Origin: an uncultured Winogradskyella sp.
Lineage (GTDB): Bacteria; Bacteroidota; Bacteroidia; Flavobacteriales; Flavobacteriaceae
Assembly: GCF_947498345.1 (NCBI RefSeq)
Contig: NZ_CANMJY010000001.1
Coordinates: 1-64,000 of the forward strand
Reading direction: 5' to 3'
DNA: 64,000 nucleotides
Shown here: positions 36,025 to 45,705 of the stretch, one piece after another
Position numbering within the stretch: position 1 is the stretch's first letter
How the letters are laid out: every line of letters starts with the position of its first letter
Position numbers and translations under genes: made by a program
Notes under the pieces: model-generated
Databases searched by the model: none
Told to the model about the DNA's origin: nothing
What the model saw: only the letters and a program-made list of their open reading frames with translations

Positions 36025-38637
36025 TTGGCTAAAACCGCAAAAAAAGAAACACCATTAATGAAGCAATACAATGCTATAAAGGCAAAGTATCCCGATGCAT
36101 TACTGTTGTTTAGAGTTGGTGATTTCTATGAAACCTTTGGAAGTGATGCCGTAAAGGCTTCAAAGATTTTAGATATTATTTTAACCAAACGTGGTGCAGG
36201 TAGTGACAGTGAAACAGAACTTGCTGGTTTTCCTCATCATTCGTTAAATACGTATTTGCCTAAATTGGTTAGAGCTGGAGAGCGTGTGGCTATTTGCGAC
36301 CAGTTGGAAGACCCAAAACAAACCAAGAAGATTGTTAAACGTGGTGTCACAGAATTAGTAACACCAGGTGTGGCATTGAATGATGATATTTTGCATTCAA
36401 AATCCAATAACTTTCTATGTGCTGTTCATTTTGATAAAAAATACATTGGGGTTTCCTTTTTGGATATTTCTACAGGTGAGTTTTTAACCTCTCAGGGAGA
36501 TGCTGAATATGTGGATAAATTACTTCAGAATTTTAATCCAAGTGAAGTATTAATTTCTAAACAAAGCCGAAAAGAATTTGCCGAGACCTTTGGAAATGAT
36601 TTTCATACGTTTTATCTAGAAGATTGGGTATTTCAGGCAGATTATGCACACGAAACATTAACCAAGCACTTTAATACCAAAACCTTAAAAGGCTTTGGAA
36701 TTGAAGATTTATACGAAGGTATTATTGCTTCTGGTGTGGTATTACATTATTTAAGTGAAACACGACATAATAAGCTAGAACATATTGCTACAATTTCGAG
36801 GATTGCAACCGATGATTATGTGTGGATGGATAAATTCACCATTCGTAATTTAGAGCTGTATCATTCTACAAATGCTAATGCGGTAACGCTTATTAATGTC
36901 ATTGATAAGACCATTTCTGCAATGGGAGGCAGAACTCTCAAACGTTGGTTAGCCTTACCATTAAAACATGCCGATAGGATAAAACAACGCCATGAAGTTG
37001 TTCAGTATTTATTGGATAATGAAGCTGTTCTTCAGAAGACTCAAGAGCAAATAAAACACATTGGTGACATAGAGCGCTTAATTTCAAAAATTGCAACCAC
37101 CAAAGTGAGCCCAAGAGAGGTAATTCAGCTTAAAAATTCACTAGAAGCCATTGTACCTATTAAATCGGTTGCTGAACACTGTGATAATGAAGCTTTAAAG
37201 ATTTTAGGTAACAATCTTAATAATTGTGATTTATTAAGAGAGAAAATAAAGCAAACCTTAAATGAAGAAGCACCAGTAAATGTTTTAAAAGGTAATACCA
37301 TTGCCGAAAGCTTTTCAGAAGAATTAGATGAGCTCAGAGGCTTATCAAAATCTGGTAAAGATTATTTGGACGCCATGCTGCAACGTGAAAGTGAACGTAC
37401 AGGAATTCCTTCATTGAAGATAGCTTCCAATAATGTGTTTGGTTATTATATTGAAGTACGAAATACGCACAAAGACAAAGTACCCGAAGAGTGGATACGT
37501 AAGCAAACACTCGTTAATGCAGAACGTTATATCACCGAAGAGTTAAAAGAATACGAAGCTAAGATTTTAGGCGCAGAAGAACGCATCTTAGCAATTGAAC
37601 AGCAACTGTTTGCTGAGTTGGTGACGTGGATGCACCAGTTTATAATTCAGGTGCAACAAAATGCGCAACTTATAGGACAGTTAGATTGCCTTTGTGGTTT
37701 TGCGAGTTTGGCAAAATCCAATGCATATAACTATCCACAAATTGATGACAGCTTTGATTTAGAAATTAAAGATGGTCGTCATCCGGTTATAGAAAAGCAA
37801 TTACCTCTTGGTGAAGCTTATATTGCTAATGATGTATATCTCGATAGGGAATCTCAACAAATCATTATGATTACTGGTCCAAATATGTCTGGTAAGTCTG
37901 CTATATTAAGACAAACAGCATTAATTGTTTTATTAGCGCAGATAGGAAGTTTTGTACCAGCTAAAGAAGCCAGAATAGGATTAGTTGATAAGATTTTTAC
38001 ACGAGTTGGTGCTAGTGATAATATCTCAATGGGCGAATCTACCTTTATGGTTGAGATGAATGAAACAGCATCTATTCTTAATAATATTTCTGAACGTAGT
38101 TTAGTGTTGTTGGATGAAATAGGTCGAGGTACAAGCACTTATGATGGTATTTCTATTGCCTGGGCTATAAGTGAATACTTACACGAACATCCTGCACGAC
38201 CTAAAACCTTATTTGCAACACACTATCATGAACTCAATGAAATGACAGAGACGTTCTCTCGTATTAAAAATTTCAATGTTGCTGTTAAAGAATTAAAAGA
38301 CAATGTACTATTTGTACGTAAGTTGGTAGAAGGTGGTAGTGAGCATAGTTTTGGTATACACGTCGCAAAAATGGCTGGTATGCCTCAACAAGTGATTAGA
38401 CGGGCCAACAAGATATTGTCTAAATTAGAGAAATCCCACTCTAGCGAAGAATTAACGGATAAGGTAAAATCGCTTAAGGAAGATATGCAGTTAAGTTTCT
38501 TTAATTTAGATGACCCCTTATTAGAAGAAATAAAAGACGAAATTTTACATACAGATATTGATACGCTTACACCTGTTGAAGCTTTAATGAAGCTTAACGA
38601 AATAAAGCGTATGCTTCTTAAGAAAAAACAAGCCTAA
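36025..38637 (+). CDS. mutS: DNA mismatch repair protein MutS
   Basis: 870 residues. The mismatch-reading motif is [14 protein letters not shown] (Phe and Glu near residues 36-39). The ATPase has Walker [12 protein letters not shown], the signature STFMVEMNE, Walker [14 protein letters not shown] and His in FATHYHEL. The start is TTG at 36025 ([10 protein letters not shown]); the next in-frame ATG at 36058 would shorten the protein by 11 residues. Length and content match the MutS1 family. Confidence 0.98.
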   Translation: MAKTAKKETPLMKQYNAIKAKYPDALLLFRVGDFYETFGSDAVKASKILDIILTKRGAGSDSETELAGFPHHSLNTYLPKLVRAGERVAICDQLEDPKQTKKIVKRGVTELVTPGVALNDDILHSKSNNFLCAVHFDKKYIGVSFLDISTGEFLTSQGDAEYVDKLLQNFNPSEVLISKQSRKEFAETFGNDFHTFYLEDWVFQADYAHETLTKHFNTKTLKGFGIEDLYEGIIASGVVLHYLSETRHNKLEHIATISRIATDDYVWMDKFTIRNLELYHSTNANAVTLINVIDKTISAMGGRTLKRWLALPLKHADRIKQRHEVVQYLLDNEAVLQKTQEQIKHIGDIERLISKIATTKVSPREVIQLKNSLEAIVPIKSVAEHCDNEALKILGNNLNNCDLLREKIKQTLNEEAPVNVLKGNTIAESFSEELDELRGLSKSGKDYLDAMLQRESERTGIPSLKIASNNVFGYYIEVRNTHKDKVPEEWIRKQTLVNAERYITEELKEYEAKILGAEERILAIEQQLFAELVTWMHQFIIQVQQNAQLIGQLDCLCGFASLAKSNAYNYPQIDDSFDLEIKDGRHPVIEKQLPLGEAYIANDVYLDRESQQIIMITGPNMSGKSAILRQTALIVLLAQIGSFVPAKEARIGLVDKIFTRVGASDNISMGESTFMVEMNETASILNNISERSLVLLDEIGRGTSTYDGISIAWAISEYLHEHPARPKTLFATHYHELNEMTETFSRIKNFNVAVKELKDNVLFVRKLVEGGSEHSFGIHVAKMAGMPQQVIRRANKILSKLEKSHSSEELTDKVKSLKEDMQLSFFNLDDPLLEEIKDEILHTDIDTLTPVEALMKLNEIKRMLLKKKQA

Positions 38638-38666
38638 AATAAATTCTATTTATTTTTAAAAAAGGC

Positions 38667-38696
38667 TTTGCTTTTCTGAGAAATATTTTAAATTTG
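38667..38696 (+). promoter_or_regulatory. Promoter of the tRNA-Gly / tRNA-Leu unit
   Basis: TTTG at 38667-38670 and TAAATTTG at 38689-38696, separated by 18 nt, an excellent match to the Bacteroidota -33/-7 consensus. Transcription should begin about 30 nt before the tRNA-Gly gene. Confidence 0.75.
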
Positions 38697-38731
38697 CATC
38701 CGCTTTTATAGCGAATAGTTCTTTAAATATT

Positions 38732-38803
38732 GCGAAAGTAGCTCAGGGGTAGAGCATCACCTTGCCAAGGTGGAGGTCGTGGGTTCAAATCCCATCTTTC
38801 GCT
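38732..38803 (+). tRNA. tRNA-Gly (anticodon GCC)
   Basis: A 72-nt cloverleaf: acceptor GCGAAAG / CTTTCGC, D arm GCTC..GAGC, anticodon loop TTGCCAA between TCACC and GGTGG, T arm GTGGG-TTCAAAT-CCCAT, discriminator T. The CCA end is not encoded. Confidence 0.97.
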
Positions 38804-38846
38804 CAATATAATATTTACCAATTAAGTTACAGTCTGTAACTTGGAT

Positions 38847-38931
38847 GCTGAAGTGGTGGAATTGGTAGACACGTTGGACTTAAAATCCAATGGCCATTAT
38901 GGCCGTGCGGGTTCAAGTCCCGCCTTCAGTA
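38847..38931 (+). tRNA. tRNA-Leu (anticodon TAA)
   Basis: 85 nt including a long variable arm (TGGCCATTATGGCC). Acceptor GCTGAAG / CTTCAGT with a first G-T pair, anticodon loop CTTAAAA between TTGGA and TCCAA, T arm GCGGG-TTCAAGT-CCCGC. Discriminator A, CCA not encoded. 43 nt after tRNA-Gly, so probably one transcript. Confidence 0.97.
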
Positions 38932-38933
38932 CA

Positions 38934-38964
38934 AAGCCTTAATCATTTTGATTAAGGCTTTTTT
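38934..38964 (+). terminator. Rho-independent terminator after the tRNA pair
   Basis: Perfect 12-bp stem AAGCCTTAATCA / TGATTAAGGCTT with a 3-nt loop and a T run, starting 3 nt after tRNA-Leu. The remaining 130 bp up to the AraC gene contain no gene. Confidence 0.92.
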
Positions 38965-39093
38965 AGTGCCTTATTTTTACTCTATAAATAGAGATGCAAA
39001 AGTGTTATTTTTATGTTAACGCATAACTTTTTCGCTCTTACCTGAGCAACAAATTGTAATTTTTCGATATGCATAGAATATTATAATAATAAT

Positions 39094-39942
39094 ATGTATT
39101 TCAAAGAATATTATCCTGGAGAATTTTTTTCAAAATATATTGATAGCTATTTTGAAATAGATAGCAGATATATTATCGAAGATATTACAGACTTAGTAGT
39201 GCCAGATGGAACATTTGGTCTGTTGTTTATTGATGAAAAGAATCTTAAGCGTAGCAAATCAATTAATAATCCACCAATTACATTAAAGAAGTCTACAGTT
39301 TTTGGGCAAAAAACTAAACCAATAAACTATTACTTTACCAAAGGCAATTCTTCTGCTTTTGGAATTAAGATAAACCCATGTGGGTTTCATTTATTCACTG
39401 GGTTAACGAGTAAGGAATTTAAAGATTTATTTGTAGAGATAGACTTATTGGGAAATTCCGATTTACTAGACTTGGAAAGTAAAGTATTTGAAGCCAATGA
39501 TATTGATAAAAAGATCAATGAAGTAGAAGCATATATCTTATTGGCTTTAAAAAAATATGGTTTAGACGACGACCATTTTTTGTTTGAGTCTATTGTAGAA
39601 TATATTTATTGCCATAGAGGCGAAGTTCGGTTTAATTCATTGATTGAAACGTTTAATACCAATTATAAAAGAATTGAACGTTTATTCCTTAAATATTTGG
39701 GTATAACCCCAAAAACGTATATTAGGATAGTTCGCTTCAATGCAGCAGTCAATCTTCATATGAATAATAAGAATGAAAGCTTAACCCAAATAGGACTACA
39801 ATTAGGGTTTTTTGATCAATCACATTTTATAAGAGACTTTAAAAAGTTTACATCTTTATCGCCAAAAAGCTTTTTTGACAAAGATATTAGTGCATCTGAG
39901 AAAAAATACCTACAAATGCTATCCGTAAGGTGGTCAAATTAG
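39094..39942 (+). CDS. AraC-family transcriptional regulator
   Basis: 282 residues. The N-terminal part carries the DUF6597-like motif VPDGTFGLLFI near residue 48. The C-terminal AraC-type DNA-binding domain holds two helix-turn-helix motifs (VRFNSLIETFNTNYKRIERLFLKYLGITPKTYIRIVRF and LTQIGLQLGFFDQSHFIRDFKKF). A close structural match to the AraC protein at 52.7 kb. The subtilase gene starts 72 nt downstream, with a GTCTATTTTTTACAATT box between the two. Confidence 0.92.
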   Translation: MYFKEYYPGEFFSKYIDSYFEIDSRYIIEDITDLVVPDGTFGLLFIDEKNLKRSKSINNPPITLKKSTVFGQKTKPINYYFTKGNSSAFGIKINPCGFHLFTGLTSKEFKDLFVEIDLLGNSDLLDLESKVFEANDIDKKINEVEAYILLALKKYGLDDDHFLFESIVEYIYCHRGEVRFNSLIETFNTNYKRIERLFLKYLGITPKTYIRIVRFNAAVNLHMNNKNESLTQIGLQLGFFDQSHFIRDFKKFTSLSPKSFFDKDISASEKKYLQMLSVRWSN

Positions 39943-39948
39943 TATGGT

Positions 39949-39967
39949 GTCTATTTTTTACAATTTT
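39949..39967. promoter_or_regulatory. T-rich ACAATT box upstream of the subtilase gene
   Basis: GTCTATTTTTTACAATTTT. Its core ATTTTTTACAATTTT recurs exactly on the minus strand at 52671-52685 between another AraC gene and its downstream gene, and GTCTAATTTTTACAATT occurs at 49087. It could be an AraC-family binding site. It is low in information content, and FFTI codons in signal peptides create similar strings, so confidence is low. Confidence 0.3.
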
Positions 39968-40014
39968 TCTTCAGCTTAATATTTTAATTTGGTTTTAAAC
40001 CAAATTAAAATATA

Positions 40015-41559
40015 ATGAATACGAGAAGGCTTATGGTCATTTTTTTGACCTTATTTTTTACAATTTTAACCATCGCACAATCAGAAATTTCAAATGATTG
40101 GCATCATGTAAGTACTGATAATAACAATTTTAAAGGGATATCAACCAATGAAGCTTTAGCATTATTGGAAGGTGAAAATTCAGAAACAGTAATCGTTGCG
40201 GTGATAGATTCTGGTATAGATCATGATCACGAAGACCTAAAGGAAGTAATCTGGGTAAACGAAGATGAAATTCCTAACAATGGAATTGATGATGATTTAA
40301 ATGGTTACATCGATGATATTCATGGTTGGAGCTTTTTAGGAAATCCAAATGGTGATACTATTACTGGTGAAACCTTAGAAGAAACAAGAATATTTGCAGC
40401 AGGCGAAGCATTTAAAGGAGATAGACAGACCTTTGTAAAAGCAGTAAAAGCTTATGTGTCTTCTAGAGAAAACTATCTAAAGTATCAAGGAAGTACTCAG
40501 GAGAATATTGAAAACATTACGTTACTCGAAAAACTTTACCCAAATGAAGTGTCCGAGAATAATTTTGATGCGATTGCTAGTAAAGATCCAGATATAGAAG
40601 TAATGGCCAATACATTATCAAAATATATTAAAGATGGGGGAAGTTTTGAAAATTATAAGCAACAATTGCAATCTGCTAAAGCATTCTATGATGATGCGAT
40701 AAACTTTTACTACAATACAAGTTTTGATGGTCGAAGCATTATTAAAGATAATTATGACAACCAAAATGAGCAATATTATGGCTGTAATGATAGTAAAGGG
40801 CCAGACTCAGCTCATGGTACACATGTAGCAGGTATTATTGGTGCTAATACTAAAAATACAATTGGTATGAAAGGTATTGCTAATAATGTTAAAATTATGT
40901 CTATTAGAACTGTACCTAATGGAGACGAAAGAGATAAAGATGTGGCAAATGCGATTTACTATGCTGTAGATAATGGTGCTAAAATAATTAATATGAGTTT
41001 TGGTAAAGCGTTTTCGTGGAACAAGAAAGTTGTTGATGATGCGGTTCGTTATGCGCAACGCAAAGATGTTTTATTAATTCATGCTGCAGGCAACAGTGCA
41101 TCAGAGTTAGATGGTACTAATAATTTTCCACACAAAGAGTTTGAGAAAAAACGTTTTCTGGAAAAAAAGACACCAAACAATTGGATAGAAGTAGGTGCAA
41201 CTACATACAACTTCAATGAAAATTTTGTCGCTTCATTTTCAAATTTCGACAATTATTTTGTAGACATTTTTGCACCAGGTTATCAGATATATTCTACAAC
41301 ACCCAATAATACGTATTCAAAATTCAATGGTACAAGTATGGCTAGTCCAATGGTAGCTGGTGTAGCTGCATTACTTCGTAGTTATTTCCCAAAATTATCA
41401 GCCAAAGACGTAAGACAGATTATTTTGAAATCAGCTACTCCTATTGATATAAGAGTTAAACGTCCAGATAACAAACAAATAGTACCTTTTAAATCTTTAA
41501 GTGTTACAGGTAGTGTACTTAATGCAGAGGCAGCGGTTAAAATGGCATTAAAAAAGTAA
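40015..41559 (+). CDS. Exported S8-family serine peptidase (subtilase)
   Basis: 514 residues with signal peptide (to TIAQ). The triad is intact: Asp in AVIDSGIDHDHEDL (about residue 67), His in SAHGTHVAGIIG (about 266), and Ser in NGTSMASPMVAG (about 443). The roughly 200-residue distance between Asp and His, larger than in subtilisin, reflects an inserted helical region (EETRIFAAGEAFKG to QYYGC), as in many Bacteroidota S8 peptidases. No T9SS sorting domain is seen, so it probably stays in the periplasm. An AraC regulator lies just upstream. Confidence 0.93.
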   Translation: MNTRRLMVIFLTLFFTILTIAQSEISNDWHHVSTDNNNFKGISTNEALALLEGENSETVIVAVIDSGIDHDHEDLKEVIWVNEDEIPNNGIDDDLNGYIDDIHGWSFLGNPNGDTITGETLEETRIFAAGEAFKGDRQTFVKAVKAYVSSRENYLKYQGSTQENIENITLLEKLYPNEVSENNFDAIASKDPDIEVMANTLSKYIKDGGSFENYKQQLQSAKAFYDDAINFYYNTSFDGRSIIKDNYDNQNEQYYGCNDSKGPDSAHGTHVAGIIGANTKNTIGMKGIANNVKIMSIRTVPNGDERDKDVANAIYYAVDNGAKIINMSFGKAFSWNKKVVDDAVRYAQRKDVLLIHAAGNSASELDGTNNFPHKEFEKKRFLEKKTPNNWIEVGATTYNFNENFVASFSNFDNYFVDIFAPGYQIYSTTPNNTYSKFNGTSMASPMVAGVAALLRSYFPKLSAKDVRQIILKSATPIDIRVKRPDNKQIVPFKSLSVTGSVLNAEAAVKMALKK

Positions 41560-41656
41560 AAGTTTAGGCTTAAAAAAACTAATGAGAATTAATAAATAAA
41601 GAATAACACTTTTACTTGGCAGTTACTGTCTAACTCTAATCAATATTTAAAAAGAT

Positions 41657-43243
41657 ATGAATTCATTAAAATATGCATCGACAATTATTGTCGTATTATC
41701 AATAGCATTTAAAGCTAACATACAAGGAATAAAGTACACAAAAAAAAGCAATATTCTTTTTCTAGCACTTCTATTCTGCTATGAGGGTTTTTCTCAATCA
41801 ACAATTGAAAAACTTGAGGTTGACCTGCAAAATACCCTCAATGCTATAGTTGAAAAATATCAAGTACCAGGGATAACATTAGCTGTAAATTTTGATGATA
41901 AAAATATTATAAATCTAGCTTCCGGATTTTCTGATAAAGAAGAAAAACTAAAGATGAGTGCAGAGACCAGAATGCCTTCAGGGAGTGTAGGTAAAATGTT
42001 TGTTAGTGCAATAGCGCTTCAACTTATTGAGCAGCAAAAGTTAGACCTTAATGATAAAATTGAAGATTATTTAGGAGATAGGACCTGGTTTAAAGAATTG
42101 CCTAATGCTAAAGATATTAAAATTAAAAACCTTTTGAACCATACCTCGGGCTTACCTAGGTATATATTTCAGCAAGAGTTTTTAAGCGACATAAAGATAC
42201 ATCCTTTAAAGGATAGATCTCCAGAAGATTGCATTGCTTTTATAATGGGTAAGCCCGCAGTTCATCCTGTTGATAATGGCTGGTCTTATTCAGACACTAA
42301 TTATATAATTCTAGGTCTAATAATTGAAAAAATATCTGGAGTAACCTATAATCAGTTATTGAAAGATAATTTGATTTCAAAGTTGGGATTAGAACTCACC
42401 GAGGTTCAAAATAAACGTACTTTTAGCAAATTGGCTCAAGGTTATATAGGATCTCAGAACTATTTTGGGTTACCCAAAAAAATGGTTAAAGAAGGAAAAC
42501 TTGAAATAAATCCAAAATTTGAATGGACAGGAGGAGGCATAGTGACTAACGTTAAAGATTTAGCAAAGTTTATAAAAGTGTTACACGAAAGCAATATTTT
42601 AAATAATGAATCTAAACAATTACTCACCACACCTGTTAATATGGCTACAGGTCAACCACTAGATCAAGGCTATGGCTTAGGTAATTTTGTGTGGAGTAAA
42701 AGAAATGACAGACGTTATGGACACTCTGGATTTTTCCCAGGGTATTTGTCTCATGTAGAGTATTCTTCAAAAAACCAATATGCTATAGCAATTCAAATTA
42801 ATACTGATCAAGGCTATGCTTTATTACAACAATTTGTGCATTTAGTGGATGAAGATATTTCAAAATACTTAGATGAATTAGATGAAGCTAAAATTAGAAA
42901 AAACTTTGAAACCCAAGAGCAATGCTGGAATAATGCTAACATTGAATGTTATATGAATGCCTATGCTACAACAGAGCTTATCCAAACTGCCTCAAGAGGT
43001 GGCCTTACTTTTGGGTACGATGATATTATAAGTAATTACAAAAAATATTTTCCAAAGGAACGTATGGGTAAACTGCATTTCGATAATTTTAATTACAGAC
43101 GCTTATCCAGTAATTTATATTTTGTTAGTGGTCGTTTTAACTTAAAATTTCCTGATAGAGAAGAAATGGCTAGAGGGTGGTTTTCGGTAGTTATGAAACG
43201 TATTAATGGGGAATGGAAAATGATAACGGATCATTCGAGTTAA
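41657..43243 (+). CDS. Serine hydrolase (class C beta-lactamase/DD-peptidase fold)
   Basis: 528 residues. Two hydrophobic stretches lie at the N-terminus; the second (SNILFLALLFCYEGFSQ) looks like the real signal peptide, so the first 30 residues may be extra. The catalytic SxxK is SVGK, the YxN position is YSD (Asn replaced by Asp, common in the non-lactamase members), and the KTG-like motif is HSG. A C-terminal SnoaL-like or NTF2-like extension (about 420-528) follows. Likely a periplasmic peptidase or esterase, not necessarily a beta-lactamase. The amidohydrolase starts 6 nt downstream. Confidence 0.9.
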   Translation: MNSLKYASTIIVVLSIAFKANIQGIKYTKKSNILFLALLFCYEGFSQSTIEKLEVDLQNTLNAIVEKYQVPGITLAVNFDDKNIINLASGFSDKEEKLKMSAETRMPSGSVGKMFVSAIALQLIEQQKLDLNDKIEDYLGDRTWFKELPNAKDIKIKNLLNHTSGLPRYIFQQEFLSDIKIHPLKDRSPEDCIAFIMGKPAVHPVDNGWSYSDTNYIILGLIIEKISGVTYNQLLKDNLISKLGLELTEVQNKRTFSKLAQGYIGSQNYFGLPKKMVKEGKLEINPKFEWTGGGIVTNVKDLAKFIKVLHESNILNNESKQLLTTPVNMATGQPLDQGYGLGNFVWSKRNDRRYGHSGFFPGYLSHVEYSSKNQYAIAIQINTDQGYALLQQFVHLVDEDISKYLDELDEAKIRKNFETQEQCWNNANIECYMNAYATTELIQTASRGGLTFGYDDIISNYKKYFPKERMGKLHFDNFNYRRLSSNLYFVSGRFNLKFPDREEMARGWFSVVMKRINGEWKMITDHSS

Positions 43244-43249
43244 TAACAT

Positions 43250-44701
43250 ATGTATAGAACTTTTATTTTTATCTGTTTTTTTTCAATAGTATGCTTGTCT
43301 TGCCAATCAGAACTAACTATTGATGCTGATGTTGTAATTTCTAATGTTAATATTATAGATGTTGTTACTGGAGATATAGAATATTCAAAAGATGTTTTTA
43401 TTAAAGAGAATCGGATTATAAAAATTGAACCCAATTCAGAAAATAAAACACACAAAGAGACTAAGATTGTAGAGGGTTCTGGAAAATATTTGATTCCTGG
43501 GCTTTGGGATATGCATACACATCCAGATGATCCAGAAGTTTGGCGTATGAATCCTAAAACTGAAGAAAAAGATCTTTTATTACCATTGTTTGTTGTCAAT
43601 GGGGTTACAGGAATACGTGATATGGCAGGAGATCTAAACTTAGTAAAACGTTGGAGGAGATTATCTGACAATGATTCCCTTCTTGCTCCTAAAATAGTCG
43701 CAGGCGGCCCTCTTTTAGATGGCCCAAATCCAATGTGGGATGGTTCAGTTGGTATTGCTTCGAAAGAGCAGGTAAAACATGTTGTAGATTCATTAATTGT
43801 TGAAGGAGTAGACTTTTTAAAGGTATATTCATTATTGCCTAGGGAAATTTACTTAGAGCTAAGTATATATGCTAATGCAATAGATTTTCCTTTTGTAGGT
43901 CATGTTCCATTTACCGTTCGCCCTTCTGAAGCAGCGGTAACAGGTATGAAAAGTCAAGAACATTTGCTGGAGATTATTAAGGAATGCTCTTTAGATTTTG
44001 ATGAAAAAACTTTAGCACAAATAAAATTGGAAAAATTAGGTGTAAACAGGTATATAATTGCAAATAATTTTAGAATCAATCATTATAACGAAACAAAAGC
44101 TGATTCTTTATACCAAACTTTCGTAAAGTATAATATATGGCACACACCCACATTGAGCATGTGGTATAAAAATGCTTGGTTTGAAGAAGAGCTGATAAAG
44201 GATAATGAACTATTAAGTTATTTACCAAAATACCTTCAAGAATACTGGACTCCTAAGCATAATGATCATTTAAAAAATAGAGACCATAAGGATTTTATAG
44301 ATGTTAAAAAGAGACTATATGCAAAGTATTTGCATATAGTGAGTAAAATGAACTCTAAAGGAGTTAAGTTACTTGCAGGAACTGATATGGGAGCAAATCC
44401 ATTATGCTTTCCTGGAATTGGTCTTTATAATGAGTTAGAAGCATTTATAGATGCAGACTTATCTCCTTTACAAGCTCTACAAACCGCAACAATTAATCCT
44501 GCAATTTTTTTAAAAATAGAAAGTGACTATGGGACTGTAACAGAAGGTAAAATCGCAGATTTATTATTGTTGGATAAAAACCCATTGGATGAAATGAGTA
44601 ACCTAAGAACTATAAATGCAGTAATCCAAAATGGTAATGTTTATAACTCAAATGACATTTTGAGAATAAAAAAGGAAATAAAAGATAAAATCAATAATTA
44701 A
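43250..44701 (+). CDS. Exported amidohydrolase (imidazolonepropionase-like)
   Basis: 483 residues with a lipoprotein-type signal (SIVCLSC). The metal-dependent hydrolase core shows HxH in DMHTHPDD, a possible carboxylated Lys in DFLKVYS, His in FVGHVPF and Asp in LLAGTDMGANP, followed by the usual LQTATINPA helix and GKIADLLLLDKNP. Probably cleaves a peptide-like or cyclic amide substrate at the cell envelope. It follows the serine hydrolase by 6 nt, so the two are one operon and may act on the same type of substrate. Confidence 0.92.
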   Translation: MYRTFIFICFFSIVCLSCQSELTIDADVVISNVNIIDVVTGDIEYSKDVFIKENRIIKIEPNSENKTHKETKIVEGSGKYLIPGLWDMHTHPDDPEVWRMNPKTEEKDLLLPLFVVNGVTGIRDMAGDLNLVKRWRRLSDNDSLLAPKIVAGGPLLDGPNPMWDGSVGIASKEQVKHVVDSLIVEGVDFLKVYSLLPREIYLELSIYANAIDFPFVGHVPFTVRPSEAAVTGMKSQEHLLEIIKECSLDFDEKTLAQIKLEKLGVNRYIIANNFRINHYNETKADSLYQTFVKYNIWHTPTLSMWYKNAWFEEELIKDNELLSYLPKYLQEYWTPKHNDHLKNRDHKDFIDVKKRLYAKYLHIVSKMNSKGVKLLAGTDMGANPLCFPGIGLYNELEAFIDADLSPLQALQTATINPAIFLKIESDYGTVTEGKIADLLLLDKNPLDEMSNLRTINAVIQNGNVYNSNDILRIKKEIKDKINN

Positions 44702-44789
44702 AACAGAAAGAGTTGCTACATCTTTGGCCATGTTTTTAGGTGTCTAGAAGAAATAATATGTTTTTATTACAAGGATAAAGTCTATTTTT

Positions 44790-45605
44790 ATGAGAGATAT
44801 TTCAATTAATTATTGGAATGTAGATACTTGGCCTGGAACTTCATTTTCTAAAACTACTTACAGTAGTTTTGAATTTGGAAAACACTTTCACGATTACTAC
44901 ACGTTAATTCTCATTGAGCAGGGTATTAATGAAGGATTTACTGAGAAAAAGAGATACAAAATTAATCGAGCTAACACACTTTTTATCAATCCTGGTGAAT
45001 TACATGCCGGAAATTCTTTTGAAAGAAATTTACTTAGCTTCAATACTTTTAGGTTTGATAAAGAATATCTCAAAGCATTAGAGAATACCTTTCAACACAA
45101 TACCAGAAATATTCATTTTATTAATGAACCAATTAATGATCAGCGTCTTCAAACTAAATTAAAGCAGTTCTTTTATCAAAGTAAACAGCTAGACTATAGA
45201 TTCAGTTTAGAATGCTTGAATATTGAAATTTTCGAATTACTATTTAACAATTATACTGATGATAAAAAGCTTAAGCTGACAGCTTTAAAAAAACATAATT
45301 GCCTCAAAAAAGCTATAGAGTTTTTGAATGATAATTTTAATGAAAATTTCACCTTAGATAAATTAGCAAAGCATTCAAATGTCAGTCCTTATCACTTAAT
45401 ACGAGAATTTAAAAAGATATACAACCAAACACCTTTTGAGTATTTAAGAAATATCAGAATCGAAAAATCCAAGAGCCTTTTAAAAACAGAGGTTTCAATT
45501 ACAAATATTGCTTTAGAGTTGGGTTTTTTTGATACGAGTCATTTTACTAGAAATTTTATTTATAATGAAGGTGTATCTCCTTTAAGATATAGGCAGTATA
45601 ATTAA
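44790..45605 (+). CDS. AraC-family regulator with cupin sensor domain
   Basis: 271 residues. The N-terminal AraC-binding cupin has the HFHDYYTLILIEQG and FINPGELHAGN motifs (about residues 35-75). The C-terminal DNA-binding domain shows FTLDKLAKHSNVSPYHLIREFKKIYNQTPFEYLRNIRIEKS and ITNIALELGFFDTSHFTRNF. It differs from the two DUF6597-type AraC proteins in this region. It lies between the amidohydrolase operon and the DJ-1/PfpI gene and may regulate the latter. Confidence 0.92.
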   Translation: MRDISINYWNVDTWPGTSFSKTTYSSFEFGKHFHDYYTLILIEQGINEGFTEKKRYKINRANTLFINPGELHAGNSFERNLLSFNTFRFDKEYLKALENTFQHNTRNIHFINEPINDQRLQTKLKQFFYQSKQLDYRFSLECLNIEIFELLFNNYTDDKKLKLTALKKHNCLKKAIEFLNDNFNENFTLDKLAKHSNVSPYHLIREFKKIYNQTPFEYLRNIRIEKSKSLLKTEVSITNIALELGFFDTSHFTRNFIYNEGVSPLRYRQYN

Positions 45606-45705
45606 TTTTTACGGTCTTGTAAACTTTAGCTTTTGTTTAACGTTAATAGCAATCATATACAAGCAGTGTAAGTCGCTTTGCGCTAATTTGCTCAAAAAAG
45701 TAATC

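Noticed and set aside
41657-43243. True beta-lactamase (antibiotic resistance)
   Set aside because: The YxN position is YSD and the KTG motif is HSG, with an additional C-terminal domain; this fits the wider serine-hydrolase family, and no resistance context is present.
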